A DNA stretch of 64,000 nt from Larus michahellis (lineage: Eukaryota > Chordata > Aves > Charadriiformes > Laridae): positions 11,609,556-11,673,555 of the forward strand of contig NC_133901.1 in the NCBI RefSeq assembly GCF_964199755.1. The letters are read 5' to 3'. Both the position numbers and the translations under genes were made by a program. Below are positions 31,883 through 42,438 of the stretch, piece by piece (position 1 is the stretch's first letter; the number at the start of each line of letters is the position of its first letter). The notes beneath the pieces were generated by a model. That model saw nothing but the letters and a program-made list of their open reading frames with translations. It was not told where the DNA came from and did no database searches.

Positions 31883-32046
31883 GGGTGCTGTAGGCTTTTG
31901 GCGGCGGGCGGAGGGGTGTTGAGCGTTTTGGTGTTGCGGGTGGGGGGTTGTGTCGGGGGGGCAGGTGCGTGTGTGGTTGCGGCAGGCGGGTGGGTGTGCG
32001 GGGCTGCGGGGCGTGTAGCAGGGGTGTGGAGGTCTTTTGGGGTGTT
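31883..32046 (+). repeat. SR3/SR4 fusion: 135-bp sub-repeat loss after gene 22
   Basis: The SR3 tail is at about 31883-31899, but within the shared GGCAGGCGGGTGGGTGTG block (about 31979-31999) the sequence changes from SR3 to SR4 (GTGCGGGGCTGCGGGGCG follows). One 5S-tail copy and 135 bp are gone. This is what unequal exchange between the two homologous blocks would leave. Confidence 0.88.
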
Positions 32047-32516
32047 GGGTGCTGTATGATTTTGGCGTCGGGCGGAGCGTCTGGCGAGCGTTGTGGTGTT
32101 GCGAGTGGGGTATTGTGGCAGGCGTCGGGGCAGGTGCGCGTGTTGTTGCGGGAGGAGGGAGGGTGTGTGGGGCTGTAGGGCGTGTGCGGTGCGTGAGTGT
32201 GGTGTAAGTACTTAGTGGTGTTGTGTGTGGGGTGTTGTGTTGTGTGAGGTGCGTGTGTTGTTGGGTGAGGCGTGTGTGTGTGTGTGTGTGTGTGTAGGGC
32301 AGGGTGCGTGTGGTGAGGGGTGTGTATTTTTTGCGGGGTGTTGCGTGTGGGGTGTTGTTTTGTGTGAGGTGTGTTGTGGGTAGGTGCGTGTGTTGTGCGT
32401 GTGTTTGTGTGTGTGTGTGTGGTGTGAGGCGTTGTTGTGGGCGTGGGGGTGTGTGTGAGTGCGGGAGGGCGGTGTGGGCAGTGGGTGTGGAGAGGGCTGT
32501 TGTGGGGCAGAGGGGT

Positions 32517-32637
32517 GCCTACGGCCATACCACCCTGAGAACGCCCGATCTCGTCTGATCTCGGAAGCTAAGCAGGGGCGGGCCCGGTTAGTACTTGGAT
32601 GGGAGACCGCCCGGGAATACAGAGTGCTGTAGGCTTT
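32517..32637 (+). rRNA. 5S rRNA gene 23 (box A and helix V variant, likely pseudogene)
   Basis: T62G, T96C, C105A and G107A: gene 19 without C30T. Box A, box C, helix II and helix V are all affected. Next gene at 1578 bp (306 block, (GT)12, one extra G near 33384). Confidence 0.91.
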
Positions 32638-32770
32638 TGCCGGCGGGCGGAGGGGTGCTGCGCGTTTTGCTGTTGCGTCCGGCAGGGGGGCAGGTGCGGG
32701 TGTGGTTGCGGCTGGCGGGTGGGCGTGTGGGGCTGCAGGGCGCGTGGGAGGCTTGTGGAGGTTTTTTGGG

Positions 32771-33076
32771 CTGTTGTAGGCTTTTGCCGGCAGGCGGGGG
32801 GGTGTTGAGTGTTTTGGTGTTGCGAGTGGGGTGTTGCGGCAGGCGGGCGGGTTTGTGGGGCTGCGGGCCGTGTGGCAGGGGTGTGGAGGTTTTCTGGAGT
32901 GTTGCGCGTGGCATGTTGGGTGCTGTAGGCTTTTGGCGGCGGGCAGAGGGGTGTTGAGCGTTTTGGTGTTGCGGGTGGGGGGTTGTGTCGGGGGGGCAGG
33001 TGCGCGTGTGGTTGCGGCAGGCGGGTGGGTGTGTGGGGCTGCGGGGCGTGTGGGAGGCTTGTGGAGGTTTTTTGGG
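32771..33076 (+). repeat. 306-bp extra sub-repeat block in spacer of gene 23
   Basis: Short SR2 plus SR3. The next module starts GGGCTCTTGTAGG instead of GGGCTGTTGTAGG, a variant shared with the spacers of genes 28, 32 and 37 to the right. Confidence 0.88.
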
Positions 33077-34094
33077 CTCTTGTAGGCTTTTGCCGGCAGG
33101 CGGGGGGGTGTTGAGTGTTTTGGTGTTGCGAGTGGGGTGTTGCGGCAGGCGGGTGGGTGTGTGGGGCTGGAGGGCGCGGGGCGTGTGGGAGTGGTGTGTA
33201 AGTATTTTGGGGGGCTGTGTTGGGGCAGGTGCGGGTGTAGTTGCGGCAGGCGGGCGGGTGTGTGGGGCTGCGGGCCGTGTGGCAGGGGTGTGGGGGTTTT
33301 CTGGAGTGTTGCGCGTGGCATGTTGGGTGCTGTAGGCTTTTGGCGGCGGGCGGAGGGGTGTTGAGCGTTTTGGTGTTGCGGGTGGGGGGGTTGTGTCGGG
33401 GGGGCAGGTGCGCGTGTGGTTGCGGCAGGCGGGTGGGTGTGTGGGGCTGCAGGGCACGTGGGAGGCTTGTGGAGGTTTTTTGGGTTGTTGGGTGCTGTAG
33501 GCTTTTGCCGGCAGGCGGGGGGGCGTTGAGTGTTTTGGTGTTGCGAGTGGGGTGTTGCGGCAGGCGGGTGGGTGTGCGGGGCTGCGGGGCGTGTAGCAGG
33601 GGTGTGGAGGTCTTTTGGGGTGTTGGGTGCTGTATGATTTTGGCGTCGGGCGGAGCGTCTGGCGAGCGTTGTGGTGTTGCGAGTGGGGTATTGTGGCAGG
33701 CGTCGGGGCAGGTGCGCGTGTTGTTGCGGGAGGAGGGAGGGTGTGTGGGGCTGTAGGGCGTGTGCGGTGCGTGAGGGTGGTGTAAGTACTTAGTGGTGTT
33801 GTGTGTGGGGTGTTGTGTTGTGTGAGGTGCGTGTGTTGTTGGGTGAGGCGTGTGTGTGTGTGTGTGTGTGTGTAGGGCAGGGTGCGTGTGGTGAGGGGTG
33901 TGTATTTTTTGCGGGGTGTTGCGTGTGGGGTGTTGTTTTGTGTGAGGTGTGTTGTGGGTAGGTGCGTGTGTTGTGCGTGTGTTTGTGTGTGTGTGTGTGG
34001 TGTGAGGCGTTGTTGTGGGCGTGGGGGTGTGTGTGAGTGCGGGAGGGCGGTGTGGGCGGTGGGTGTGGAGAGGGCTGTTGTGGGGCAGAGGGGT

Positions 34095-34215
34095 GCCTAC
34101 GGCCATACCACCCTGAGAACGCCCGATCTCGTCTGATCTCGGAAGCTAAGCAGGGTCGGGCCCGGTTAGTACTTGGATGGGAGACCGCCTGGGAATACCG
34201 GGTGCTGTAGGCTTT
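34095..34215 (+). rRNA. 5S rRNA gene 24 (array consensus)
   Basis: No substitutions. The flank just after the T4 reads GCCGGCAGGCGG instead of GCCGGCGGGCGG, as after genes 29, 34, 41 and 44; the A is also found in SR2/SR4, which hints at conversion from them. Next gene at 1271 bp, plain spacer. Confidence 0.98.
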
Positions 34216-35365
34216 TGCCGGCAGGCGGAGGGGTGCTGCGCGTTTTGCTGTTGCGTCCGGCAGGGGGGCAGGTGCGGGTGTGGTTGCGGCAGGCGGGTGG
34301 GCGTGTGGGGCTGTGGGGCACGTGGGAGGCTTGTGGAGGTTTTTTGGGCTGTTGTAGGCTTTTGCCGGCAGGCGGGGGGGTGTTGAGTGTTTTGGTGTTG
34401 CGAGTGGGGTGTTGCGGCAGGCGGGTGGGTGTGTGGGGCTGGAGGGCGCGGGGCGTGTGGGAGTGGTGTGTAAGTATTTTGGGGGGCTGTGTTGGGGCAG
34501 GTGCGGGTGTAGTTGCGGCAGGCGGGCGGGTGTGTGGGGCTGCGGGCCGTGTGGCAGGGGTGTGGAGGTTTTCTGGAGTGTTGCGCGTGGCATGTTGGGT
34601 GCTGTAGGCTTTTGGCGGCGGGCGGAGGGGTGTTGAGCGTTTTGGTGTTGCGGGTGGGGGGTTGTGTCGGGGGGGCAGGTGCGCGTGTGGTTGCGGCAGG
34701 CGGGTGGGTGTGTGGGGCTGCAGGGCACGTGGGAGGCTTGTGGAGGTTTTTTGGGTTGTTGGGTGCTGTAGGCTTTTGCCGGCAGGCGGGGGGGCGTTGA
34801 GTGTTTTGGTGTTGCGAGTGGGGTGTTGCGGCAGGCGGGTGGGTGTGCGGGGCTGCGGGGCGTGTAGCAGGGGTGTGGAGGTCTTTTGGGGTGTTGGGTG
34901 CTGTATGATTTTGGCGTCGGGCGGAGCGTCTGGCGAGCGTTGTGGTGTTGCGAGTGGGGTATTGTGGCAGGCGTCGGGGCAGGTGCGCGTGTTGTTGCAG
35001 GAGGAGGGAGGGTGTGTGGGGCTGTAGGGCGTGTGCGGTGCGTGAGTGTGGTGTAAGTACTTAGTGGTGTTGTGTGTGGGGTGTTGTGTTGTGTGAGGTG
35101 CGTGTGTTGTTGGGTGAGGCGTGTGTGTGTGTGTGTGTGCGTGTAGGGCAGGGTGCGTGTGGTGAGGGGTGTGTATTTTTTGCGGGGTGTTGCGTGTGGG
35201 GTGTTGTTTTGTGTGAGGTGTGTTGTGGGTAGGTGCGTGTGTTGTGCGTGTGTTTGTGTGTGTGTGTGTGGTGTGAGGCGTTGTTGTGGGCGTGGGGGTG
35301 TGTGTGAGTGTGGGAGGGCGGTGTGGGCGGTGGGTGTGGAGAGGGCTGTTGTGGGGCAGAGGGGT

Positions 35366-35486
35366 GCCTACGGCCATACCACCCTGAGAACGCCCGATCT
35401 CGTCTGATCTCGGAAGCTAAGCAGGGTCGGGCCTGGTTAGTACTTGGATGGGAGACCGCCTGGGAATACCGGGTGCTGTAGGCTTT
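35366..35486 (+). rRNA. 5S rRNA gene 25 (C69T, the usual vertebrate base)
   Basis: The only copy with T at +69 (GGGCCTGG), the base normal for vertebrate 5S genes and part of the intermediate element; all others have C. It may be a retained ancestral base or a new CpG transition. Next gene at 1572 bp (306 block, (GT)10, one base lost near 36805). Confidence 0.97.
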
Positions 35487-35619
35487 TGCCGGCGGGCGGA
35501 GGGGTGCTGCGCGTTTTGCTGTTGCGTCCGGCAGGGGGGCAGGTGCGGGTGTGGTTGCGGCAGGCGGGTGGGCGTGTGGGGCTGCAGGGCGCGTGGGAGG
35601 CTTGTGGAGGTTTTTTGGG

Positions 35620-35925
35620 CTGTTGTAGGCTTTTGCCGGCAGGCGGGGGGGTGTTGAGTGTTTTGGTGTTGCGAGTGGGGTGTTGCGGCAGGCGGGCGGG
35701 TTTGTGGGGCTGCGGGCCGTGTGGCAGGGGTGTGGAGGTTTTCTGGAGTGTTGCGCGTGGCATGTTGGGTGCTGTAGGCTTTTGGCGGCGGGCAGAGGGG
35801 TGTTGAGCGTTTTGGTGTTGCGGGTGGGGGGTTGTGTCGGGGGGGCAGGTGCGCGTGTGGTTGCGGCAGGCGGGTGGGTGTGTGGGCTTGTGGGGCACGT
35901 GGGAGGCTTGTGGAGGTTTTTTGGG
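35620..35925 (+). repeat. 306-bp extra sub-repeat block in spacer of gene 25
   Basis: Short SR2 plus SR3; SR3 ends GTGTGGGCTTGTGGGGC, a local variant shared with SR1 after genes 29 and 34. Confidence 0.88.
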
Positions 35926-36937
35926 CTGTTGTAGGCTTTTGCCGGCAGGCGGGGGGGTGTTGAGTGTTTTGGTGTTGCGAGTGGGGTGTTGCGGCAGGCG
36001 GGTGGGTGTGTGGGGCTGGAGGGCGCGGGGCGTGTGGGAGTGGTGTGTAAGTATTTTGGGGGGCTGTGTTGGGGCAGGTGCGGGTGTAGTTGCGGCAGGC
36101 GGGCGGGTGTGTGGGGCTGCGGGCCGTGTGGCAGGGGTGTGGGGGTTTTCTGGAGTGTTGCGCGTGGCATGTTGGGTGCTGTAGGCTTTTGGCGGCGGGC
36201 GGAGGGGTGTTGAGCGTTTTGGTGTTGCGGGTGGGGGGTTGTGTCGGGGGGGCAGGTGCGCGTGTGGTTGCGGCAGGCGGGTGGGTGTGTGGGGCTGCAG
36301 GGCACGTGGGAGGCTTGTGGAGGTTTTTTGGGTTGTTGGGTGCTGTAGGCTTTTGGCGGCAGGCGGGGGGGCGTTGAGTGTTTTGGTGTTGCGAGTGGGG
36401 TGTTGCGGCAGGCGGGTGGGTGTGCGGGGCTGCGGGGCGTGTAGCAGGGGTGTGGAGGTCTTTTGGGGTGTTGGGTGCTGTATGATTTTGGCGTCGGGCG
36501 GAGCGTCTGGCGAGCGTTGTGGTGTTGCGAGTGGGGTATTGTGGCAGGCGTCGGGGCAGGTGCGTGTGTTGTTGCGGGAGGAGGGAGGGTGTGTGGGGCT
36601 GTAGGGCGTGTGCGGTGCGTGAGTGTGGTGTAAGTACTTAGTGGTGTTGTGTGTGGGGTGTTGTGTTGTGTGAGGTGCGTGTGTTGTTGGGTGAGGCGTG
36701 TGTGTGTGTGTGTGTGTAGGGCAGGGTGCGTGTGGTGAGGGGTGTGTATTTTTTGCGGGGTGTTGCGTGTGGGGTGTTGTTTTGTGTGAAGTGTGTTGTG
36801 GGTAGTGCGTGTGTTGTGCGTGTGTTTGTGTGTGTGTGTGTGGTGTGAGGCGTTGTTGTGGGCGTGGGGGTGTGTGTGAGTGCGGGAGGGCGGTGTGGGC
36901 GGTGGGTGTGGAGAGGGCTGTTGTGGGGCAGAGGGGT

Positions 36938-37058
36938 GCCTACGGCCATACCACCCTGAGAACGCCCGATCTCGTCTGATCTTGGAAGCTAAGCAGGGTC
37001 GGGCCCGGTTAGTACTTGGATGGGAGACCGCCTGGGAATACCGGGTGCTGTAGGCTTT
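36938..37058 (+). rRNA. 5S rRNA gene 26 (C46T)
   Basis: C46T only, a CpG transition that leaves at most a G31.U46 wobble in helix III. Found in no other copy. Next gene at 1267 bp, plain spacer, (GT)10. Confidence 0.97.
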
Positions 37059-38204
37059 TGCCGGCGGGCGGAGGGGTGCTGCGCGTTTTGCTGTTGCGTC
37101 CGGCAGGGGGGCAGGTGCGGGTGTGGTTGCGGCAGGCGGGTGGGTGTGTGGGGCTGCAGGGCACGTGGGAGGCTTGTGGAGGTTTTTTGGGCTGTTGTAG
37201 GCTTTTGCCGGCAGGCGGGGGGGTGTTGAGTGTTTTGGTGTTGCGAGTGGGGTGTTGCGGCAGGCGGGTGGGTGTGTGGGGCTGGAGGGCGCGGGGCGTG
37301 TGGGAGTGGTGTGTAAGTATTTTGGGGGGCTGTGTTGGGGCAGGTGCGGGTGTAGTTGCGGCAGGCGGGCGGGTGTGTGGGGCTGCGGGCCGTGTGGCAG
37401 GGGTGTGGGGGTTTTCTGGAGTGTTGCGCGTGGCATGTTGGGTGCTGTAGGCTTTTGGCGGCGGGCGGAGGGGTGTTGAGCGTTTTGGTGTTGCGGGTGG
37501 GGGGTTGTGTCGGGGGGGCAGGTGCGCGTGTGGTTGCGGCAGGCGGGTGGGTGTGTGGGGCTGCAGGGCACGTGGGAGGCTTGTGGAGGTTTTTTGGGTT
37601 GTTGGGTGCTGTAGGCTTTTGCCGGCAGGCGGGGGGGCGTTGAGTGTTTTGGTGTTGCGAGTGGGGTGTTGCGGCAGGCGGGTGGGTGTGCGGGGCTGCG
37701 GGGCGTGTAGCAGGGGTGTGGAGGTCTTTTGGGGTGTTGGGTGCTGTATGATTTTGGCGTCGGGCGGAGCGTCTGGCGAGCGTTGTGGTGTTGCGAGTGG
37801 GGTATTGTGGCAGGCGTCGGGGCAGGTGCGTGTGTTGTTGCGGGAGGAGGGAGGGTGTGTGGGGCTGTAGGGCGTGTGCGGTGCGTGAGTGTGGTGTAAG
37901 TACTTAGTGGTGTTGTGTGTGGGGTGTTGTGTTGTGTGAGGTGCGTGTGTTGTTGGGTGAGGCGTGTGTGTGTGTGTGTGTGTAGGGCAGGGTGCGTGTG
38001 GTGAGGGGTGTGTATTTTTTGCGGGGTGTTGCGTGTGGGGTGTTGTTTTGTGTGAGGTGTGTTGTGGGTAGGTGCGTGTGTTGTGCGTGTGTTTGTGTGT
38101 GTGTGTGTGGTGTGAGGCGTTGTTGTGGGCGTAGGGGTGTGTGTGAGTGCGGGAGGGCGGTGTGGGCGGTGGGTGTGGAGAGGGCTGTTGTGGGGCAGAG
38201 GGGT

Positions 38205-38325
38205 GCCTACGGCCATACCACCCTGAGAACGCCCGATCTCGTCTGATCTCGGAAGCTAAGCAGGGTCGGGCCCGGTTAGTACTTGGATGGGAGACCGCCT
38301 GGGAATACCGGGTGCTGTAGGCTTT
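38205..38325 (+). rRNA. 5S rRNA gene 27 (array consensus)
   Basis: No substitutions. Next gene at 1273 bp: (GT)12 plus one extra GT in the normally constant second tract (near 39361-39382). Confidence 0.98.
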
Positions 38326-39477
38326 TGCCGGCGGGCGGAGGGGTGCTGCGCGTTTTGCTGTTGCGTCCGGCAGGGGGGCAGGTGCGGGTGTGGTTGCGGC
38401 AGGCGGGTGGGTGTGTGGGGCTGCAGGGCACGTGGGAGGCTTGTGGAGGTTTTTTGGGCTGTTGTAGGCTTTTGCCGGCAGGCGGGGGGGTGTTGAGTGT
38501 TTTGGTGTTGCGAGTGGGGTGTTGCGGCAGGCGGGTGGGTGTGTGGGGCTGGAGGGCGCGGGGCGTGTGGGAGTGGTGTGTAAGTATTTTGGGGGGCTGT
38601 GTTGGGGCAGGTGCGGGTGTAGTTGCGGCAGGCGGGCGGGTGTGTGGGGCTGCGGGCCGTGTGGCAGGGGTGTGGGGGTTTTCTGGAGTGTTGCGCGTGG
38701 CATGTTGGGTGCTGTAGGCTTTTGGCGGCGGGCGGAGGGGTGTTGAGCGTTTTGGTGTTGCGGGTGGGGGGTTGTGTCGGGGGGGCAGGTGCGCGTGTGG
38801 TTGCGGCAGGCGGGTGGGTGTGTGGGGCTGCAGGGCACGTGGGAGGCTTGTGGAGGTTTTTTGGGTTGTTGGGTGCTGTAGGCTTTTGCCGGCAGGCGGG
38901 GGGGCGTTGAGTGTTTTGGTGTTGCGAGTGGGGTGTTGCGGCAGGCGGGTGGGTGTGCGGGGCTGCGGGGCGTGTAGCAGGGGTGTGGAGGTCTTTTGGG
39001 GTGTTGGGTGCTGTATGATTTTGGCGTCGGGCGGAGCGTCTGGCGAGCGTTGTGGTGTTGCGAGTGGGGTATTGTGGCAGGCGTCGGGGCAGGTGCGCGT
39101 GTTGTTGCGGGAGGAGGGAGGGTGTGTGGGGCTGTAGGGCGTGTGCGGTGCGTGAGTGTGGTGTAAGTACTTAGTGGTGTTGTGTGTGGGGTGTTGTGTT
39201 GTGTGAGGTGCGTGTGTTGTTGGGTGAGGCGTGTGTGTGTGTGTGTGTGTGTGTAGGGCAGGGTGCGTGTGGTGAGGGGTGTGTATTTTTTGCGGGGTGT
39301 TGCGTGTGGGGTGTTGTTTTGTGTGAGGTGTGTTGTGGGTAGGTGCGTGTGTTGTGCGTGTGTTTGTGTGTGTGTGTGTGTGGTGTGAGGCGTTGTTGTG
39401 GGCGTGGGGGTGTGTGTGAGTGCGGGAGGGCGGTGTGGGCGGTGGGTGTGGAGAGGGCTGTTGTGGGGCAGAGGGGT

Positions 39478-39598
39478 GCCTACAGCCATACCACCCTGAG
39501 AACGCCCGATCTCGTCTGATCTCGGAAGCTAAGCAGGGTCGGGCCCGGTTAGTACTTGGATGGGAGACCGCCTGGGAATACCGGGTGCTGTAGGCTTT
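39478..39598 (+). rRNA. 5S rRNA gene 28 (G7A)
   Basis: G7A only (GCCTACAGCC), a CpG change on the other strand. In the RNA it replaces the G7.U112 wobble of helix I by an A-U pair, so structure is kept or improved. Found only here. Next gene at 1573 bp. Confidence 0.97.
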
Positions 39599-39731
39599 TG
39601 CCGGCGGGCGGAGGGGTGCTGCGCGTTTTGCTGTTGCGTCCGGCAGGGGGGCAGGTGCGGGTGTGGTTGCGGCAGGCGGGTGGGCGTGTGGGGCTGCAGG
39701 GCGCGTGGGAGGCTTGTGGAGGTTTTTTGGG

Positions 39732-40037
39732 CTGTTGTAGGCTTTTGCCGGCAGGCGGGGGGGTGTTGAGTGTTTTGGTGTTGCGAGTGGGGTGTTGCGG
39801 CAGGCGGGCGGGTTTGTGGGGCTGCGGGCCGTGTGGCAGGGGTGTGGAGGTTTTCTGGAGTGTTGCGCGTGGCATGTTGGGTGCTGTAGGCTTTTGGCGG
39901 CGGGCAGAGGGGTGTTGAGCGTTTTGGTGTTGCGGGTGGGGGGTTGTGTCGGGGGGGCAGGTGCGCGTGTGGTTGCGGCAGGCGGGTGGGTGTGTGGGGC
40001 TGCGGGGCGTGTGGGAGGCTTGTGGAGGTTTTTTGGG
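39732..40037 (+). repeat. 306-bp extra sub-repeat block in spacer of gene 28
   Basis: Short SR2 plus SR3; the next module carries the CTCTTGTAGG variant. The left edge of the 6644-bp duplication lies just after this block. Confidence 0.88.
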
Positions 40038-41050
40038 CTCTTGTAGGCTTTTGCCGGCAGGCGGGGGGGTGTTGAGTGTTTTGGTGTTGCGAGTGGGGTG
40101 TTGCGGCAGGCGGGTGGGTGTGTGGGGCTGGAGGGCGCGGGGCGTGTGGGAGTGGTGTGTAAGTATTTTGGGGGGCTGTGTTGGGGCAGGTGCGGGTGTA
40201 GTTGCGGCAGGCGGGCGGGTGTGTGGGGCTGTGGGCCGTGTGGCAGGGGTGTGGGGGTTTTCTGGAGTGTTGCGCGTGGCATGTTGGGTGCTGTAGGCTT
40301 TTGGCGGCGGGCGGAGGGGTGTTGAGCGTTTTGGTGTTGCGGGTGGGGGGTTGTGTCGGGGGGGCAGGTGCGTGTGTGGTTGCGGCAGGCGGGTGGGTGT
40401 GTGGGGCTGCAGGGCACGTGGGAGGCTTGTGGAGGTTTTTTGGGTTGTTGGGTGCTGTAGGCTTTTGCCGGCAGGCGGGGGGGCGTTGAGTGTTTTGGTG
40501 TTGCGAGTGGGGTGTTGCGGCAGGCGGGTGGGTGTGCGGGGCTGCGGGGCGTGTAGCAGGGGTGTGGAGGTCTTTTGGGGTGTTGGGTGCTGTATGATTT
40601 TGGCGTCGGGCGGAGCGTCTGGCGAGCGTTGTGGTGTTGCGAGTGGGGTATTGTGGCAGGCGTCGGGGCAGGTGCGCGTGTTGTTGCGGGAGGAGGGAGG
40701 GTGTGTGGGGCTGTAGGGCGTGTGCGGTGCGTGAGTGTGGTGTAAGTACTTAGTGGTGTTGTGTGGGGGGTGTTGTGTTGTGTGAGGTGCGTGTGTTGTT
40801 GGGTGAGGCGTGTGTGTGTGTGTGTGTGTAGGGCAGGGTGCGTGTGGTGAGGGGTGTGTATTTTTTGCGGGGTGTTGCGTGTGGGGTGTTGTTTTGTGTG
40901 AAGTGTGTTGTGGGTAGGTGCGTGTGTTGTGCGTGTGTTTGTGTGTGTGTGTGTGGTGTGAGGCGTTGTTGTGGGCGTGGGGGTGTGTGTGAGTGCGGGA
41001 GGGCGGTGTGGGCGGTGGGTGTGGAGAGGGCTGTTGTGGGGCAGAGGGGT

Positions 41051-41171
41051 GCCTACGGCCATACCACCCTGAGAACGCCCGATCTCGTCTGATCTCGGAA
41101 GCTAAGCAGGGTCGGGCCCGGTTAGTACTTGGATGGGAGACCGCCTGGGAATACCGGGTGCTGTAGGCTTT
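41051..41171 (+). rRNA. 5S rRNA gene 29 (array consensus)
   Basis: No substitutions. First gene in copy 1 of the 6644-bp block; twin gene 34. GCCGGCAGGCGG flank after the gene. Next gene at 1267 bp. Confidence 0.98.
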
Positions 41172-42317
41172 TGCCGGCAGGCGGAGGGGTGCTGCGCGTT
41201 TTGCTGTTGCGTCCGGCAGGGGGGCAGGTGCGGGTGTGGTTGCGGCAGGCGGGTGGGTGTGTGGGCTTGTGGGGCACGTGGGAGGCTTGTGGAGGTTTTT
41301 TGGGCTGTTGTAGGCTTTTGCCGGCAGGCGGGGGGGTGTTGAGTGTTTTGGTGTTGCGAGTGGGGTGTTGCGGCAGGCGGGTGGGTGTGTGGGGCTGGAG
41401 GGCGCGGGGCGTGTGGGAGTGGTGTGTAAGTATTTTGGGGGGCTGTGTTGGGGCAGGTGCGGGTGTAGTTGCGGCAGGCGGGCGGGTGTGTGGGGCTGCG
41501 GGCCGTGTGGCAGGGGTGTGGGGGTTTTCTGGAGTGTTGCGCGTGGCATGTTGGGTGCTGTAGGCTTTTGGCGGCGGGCGGAGGGGTGTTGAGCGTTTTG
41601 GTGTTGCGGGTGGGGGGTTGTGTCGGGGGGGCAGGTGCGCGTGTGGTTGCGGCAGGCGGGTGGGTGTGTGGGGCTGCAGGGCACGTGGGAGGCTTGTGGA
41701 GGTTTTTTGGGTTGTTGGGTGCTGTAGGCTTTTGCCGGCAGGCGGGGGGGCGTTGAGTGTTTTGGTGTTGCGAGTGGGGTGTTGCGGCAGGCGGGTGGGT
41801 GTGCGGGGCTGCGGGGCGTGTAGCAGGGGTGTGGAGGTCTTTTGGGGTGTTGGGTGCTGTATGATTTTGGCGTCGGGCGGAGCGTCTGGCGAGCGTTGTG
41901 GTGTTGCGAGTGGGGTATTGTGGCAGGCGTCGGGGCAGGTGCGTGTGTTGTTGCGGGAGGAGGGAGGGTGTGTGGGGCTGTAGGGCGTGTGCGGTGCGTG
42001 AGTGTGGTGTAAGTACTTAGTGGTGTTGTGTGTGGGGTGTTGTGTTGTGTGAGGTGCGTGTGTTGTTGGGTGAGGCGTGTGTGTGTGTGTGTGTGTAGGG
42101 CAGGGTGCGTGTGGTGAGGGGTGTGTATTTTTTGCGGGGTGTTGCGTGTGGGGTGTTGTTTTGTGTGAAGTGTGTTGTGGGTAGGTGCGTGTGTTGTGCG
42201 TGTGTTTGTGTGTGTGTGTGTGGTGTGAGGCGTTGTTGTGGGCGTGGGGGTGTGTGTGAGTGCGGGAGGGCGGTGTGGGCGGTGGGTGTGGAGAGGGCTG
42301 TTGTGGGGCAGAGGGGT

Positions 42318-42438
42318 GCCTACGGCCATACCACCCTGAGAACGCCCGATCTCGTCTGATCTCGGAAGCTAAGCAGGGTCGGGCCCGGTTAGTACTTGGA
42401 TGGGAGACCGCCTGGGAATACCGGGTGCTGTAGGCTTT
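42318..42438 (+). rRNA. 5S rRNA gene 30 (array consensus)
   Basis: No substitutions; twin gene 35. Next gene at 1267 bp, with the following GT tract interrupted by a C. Confidence 0.98.
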
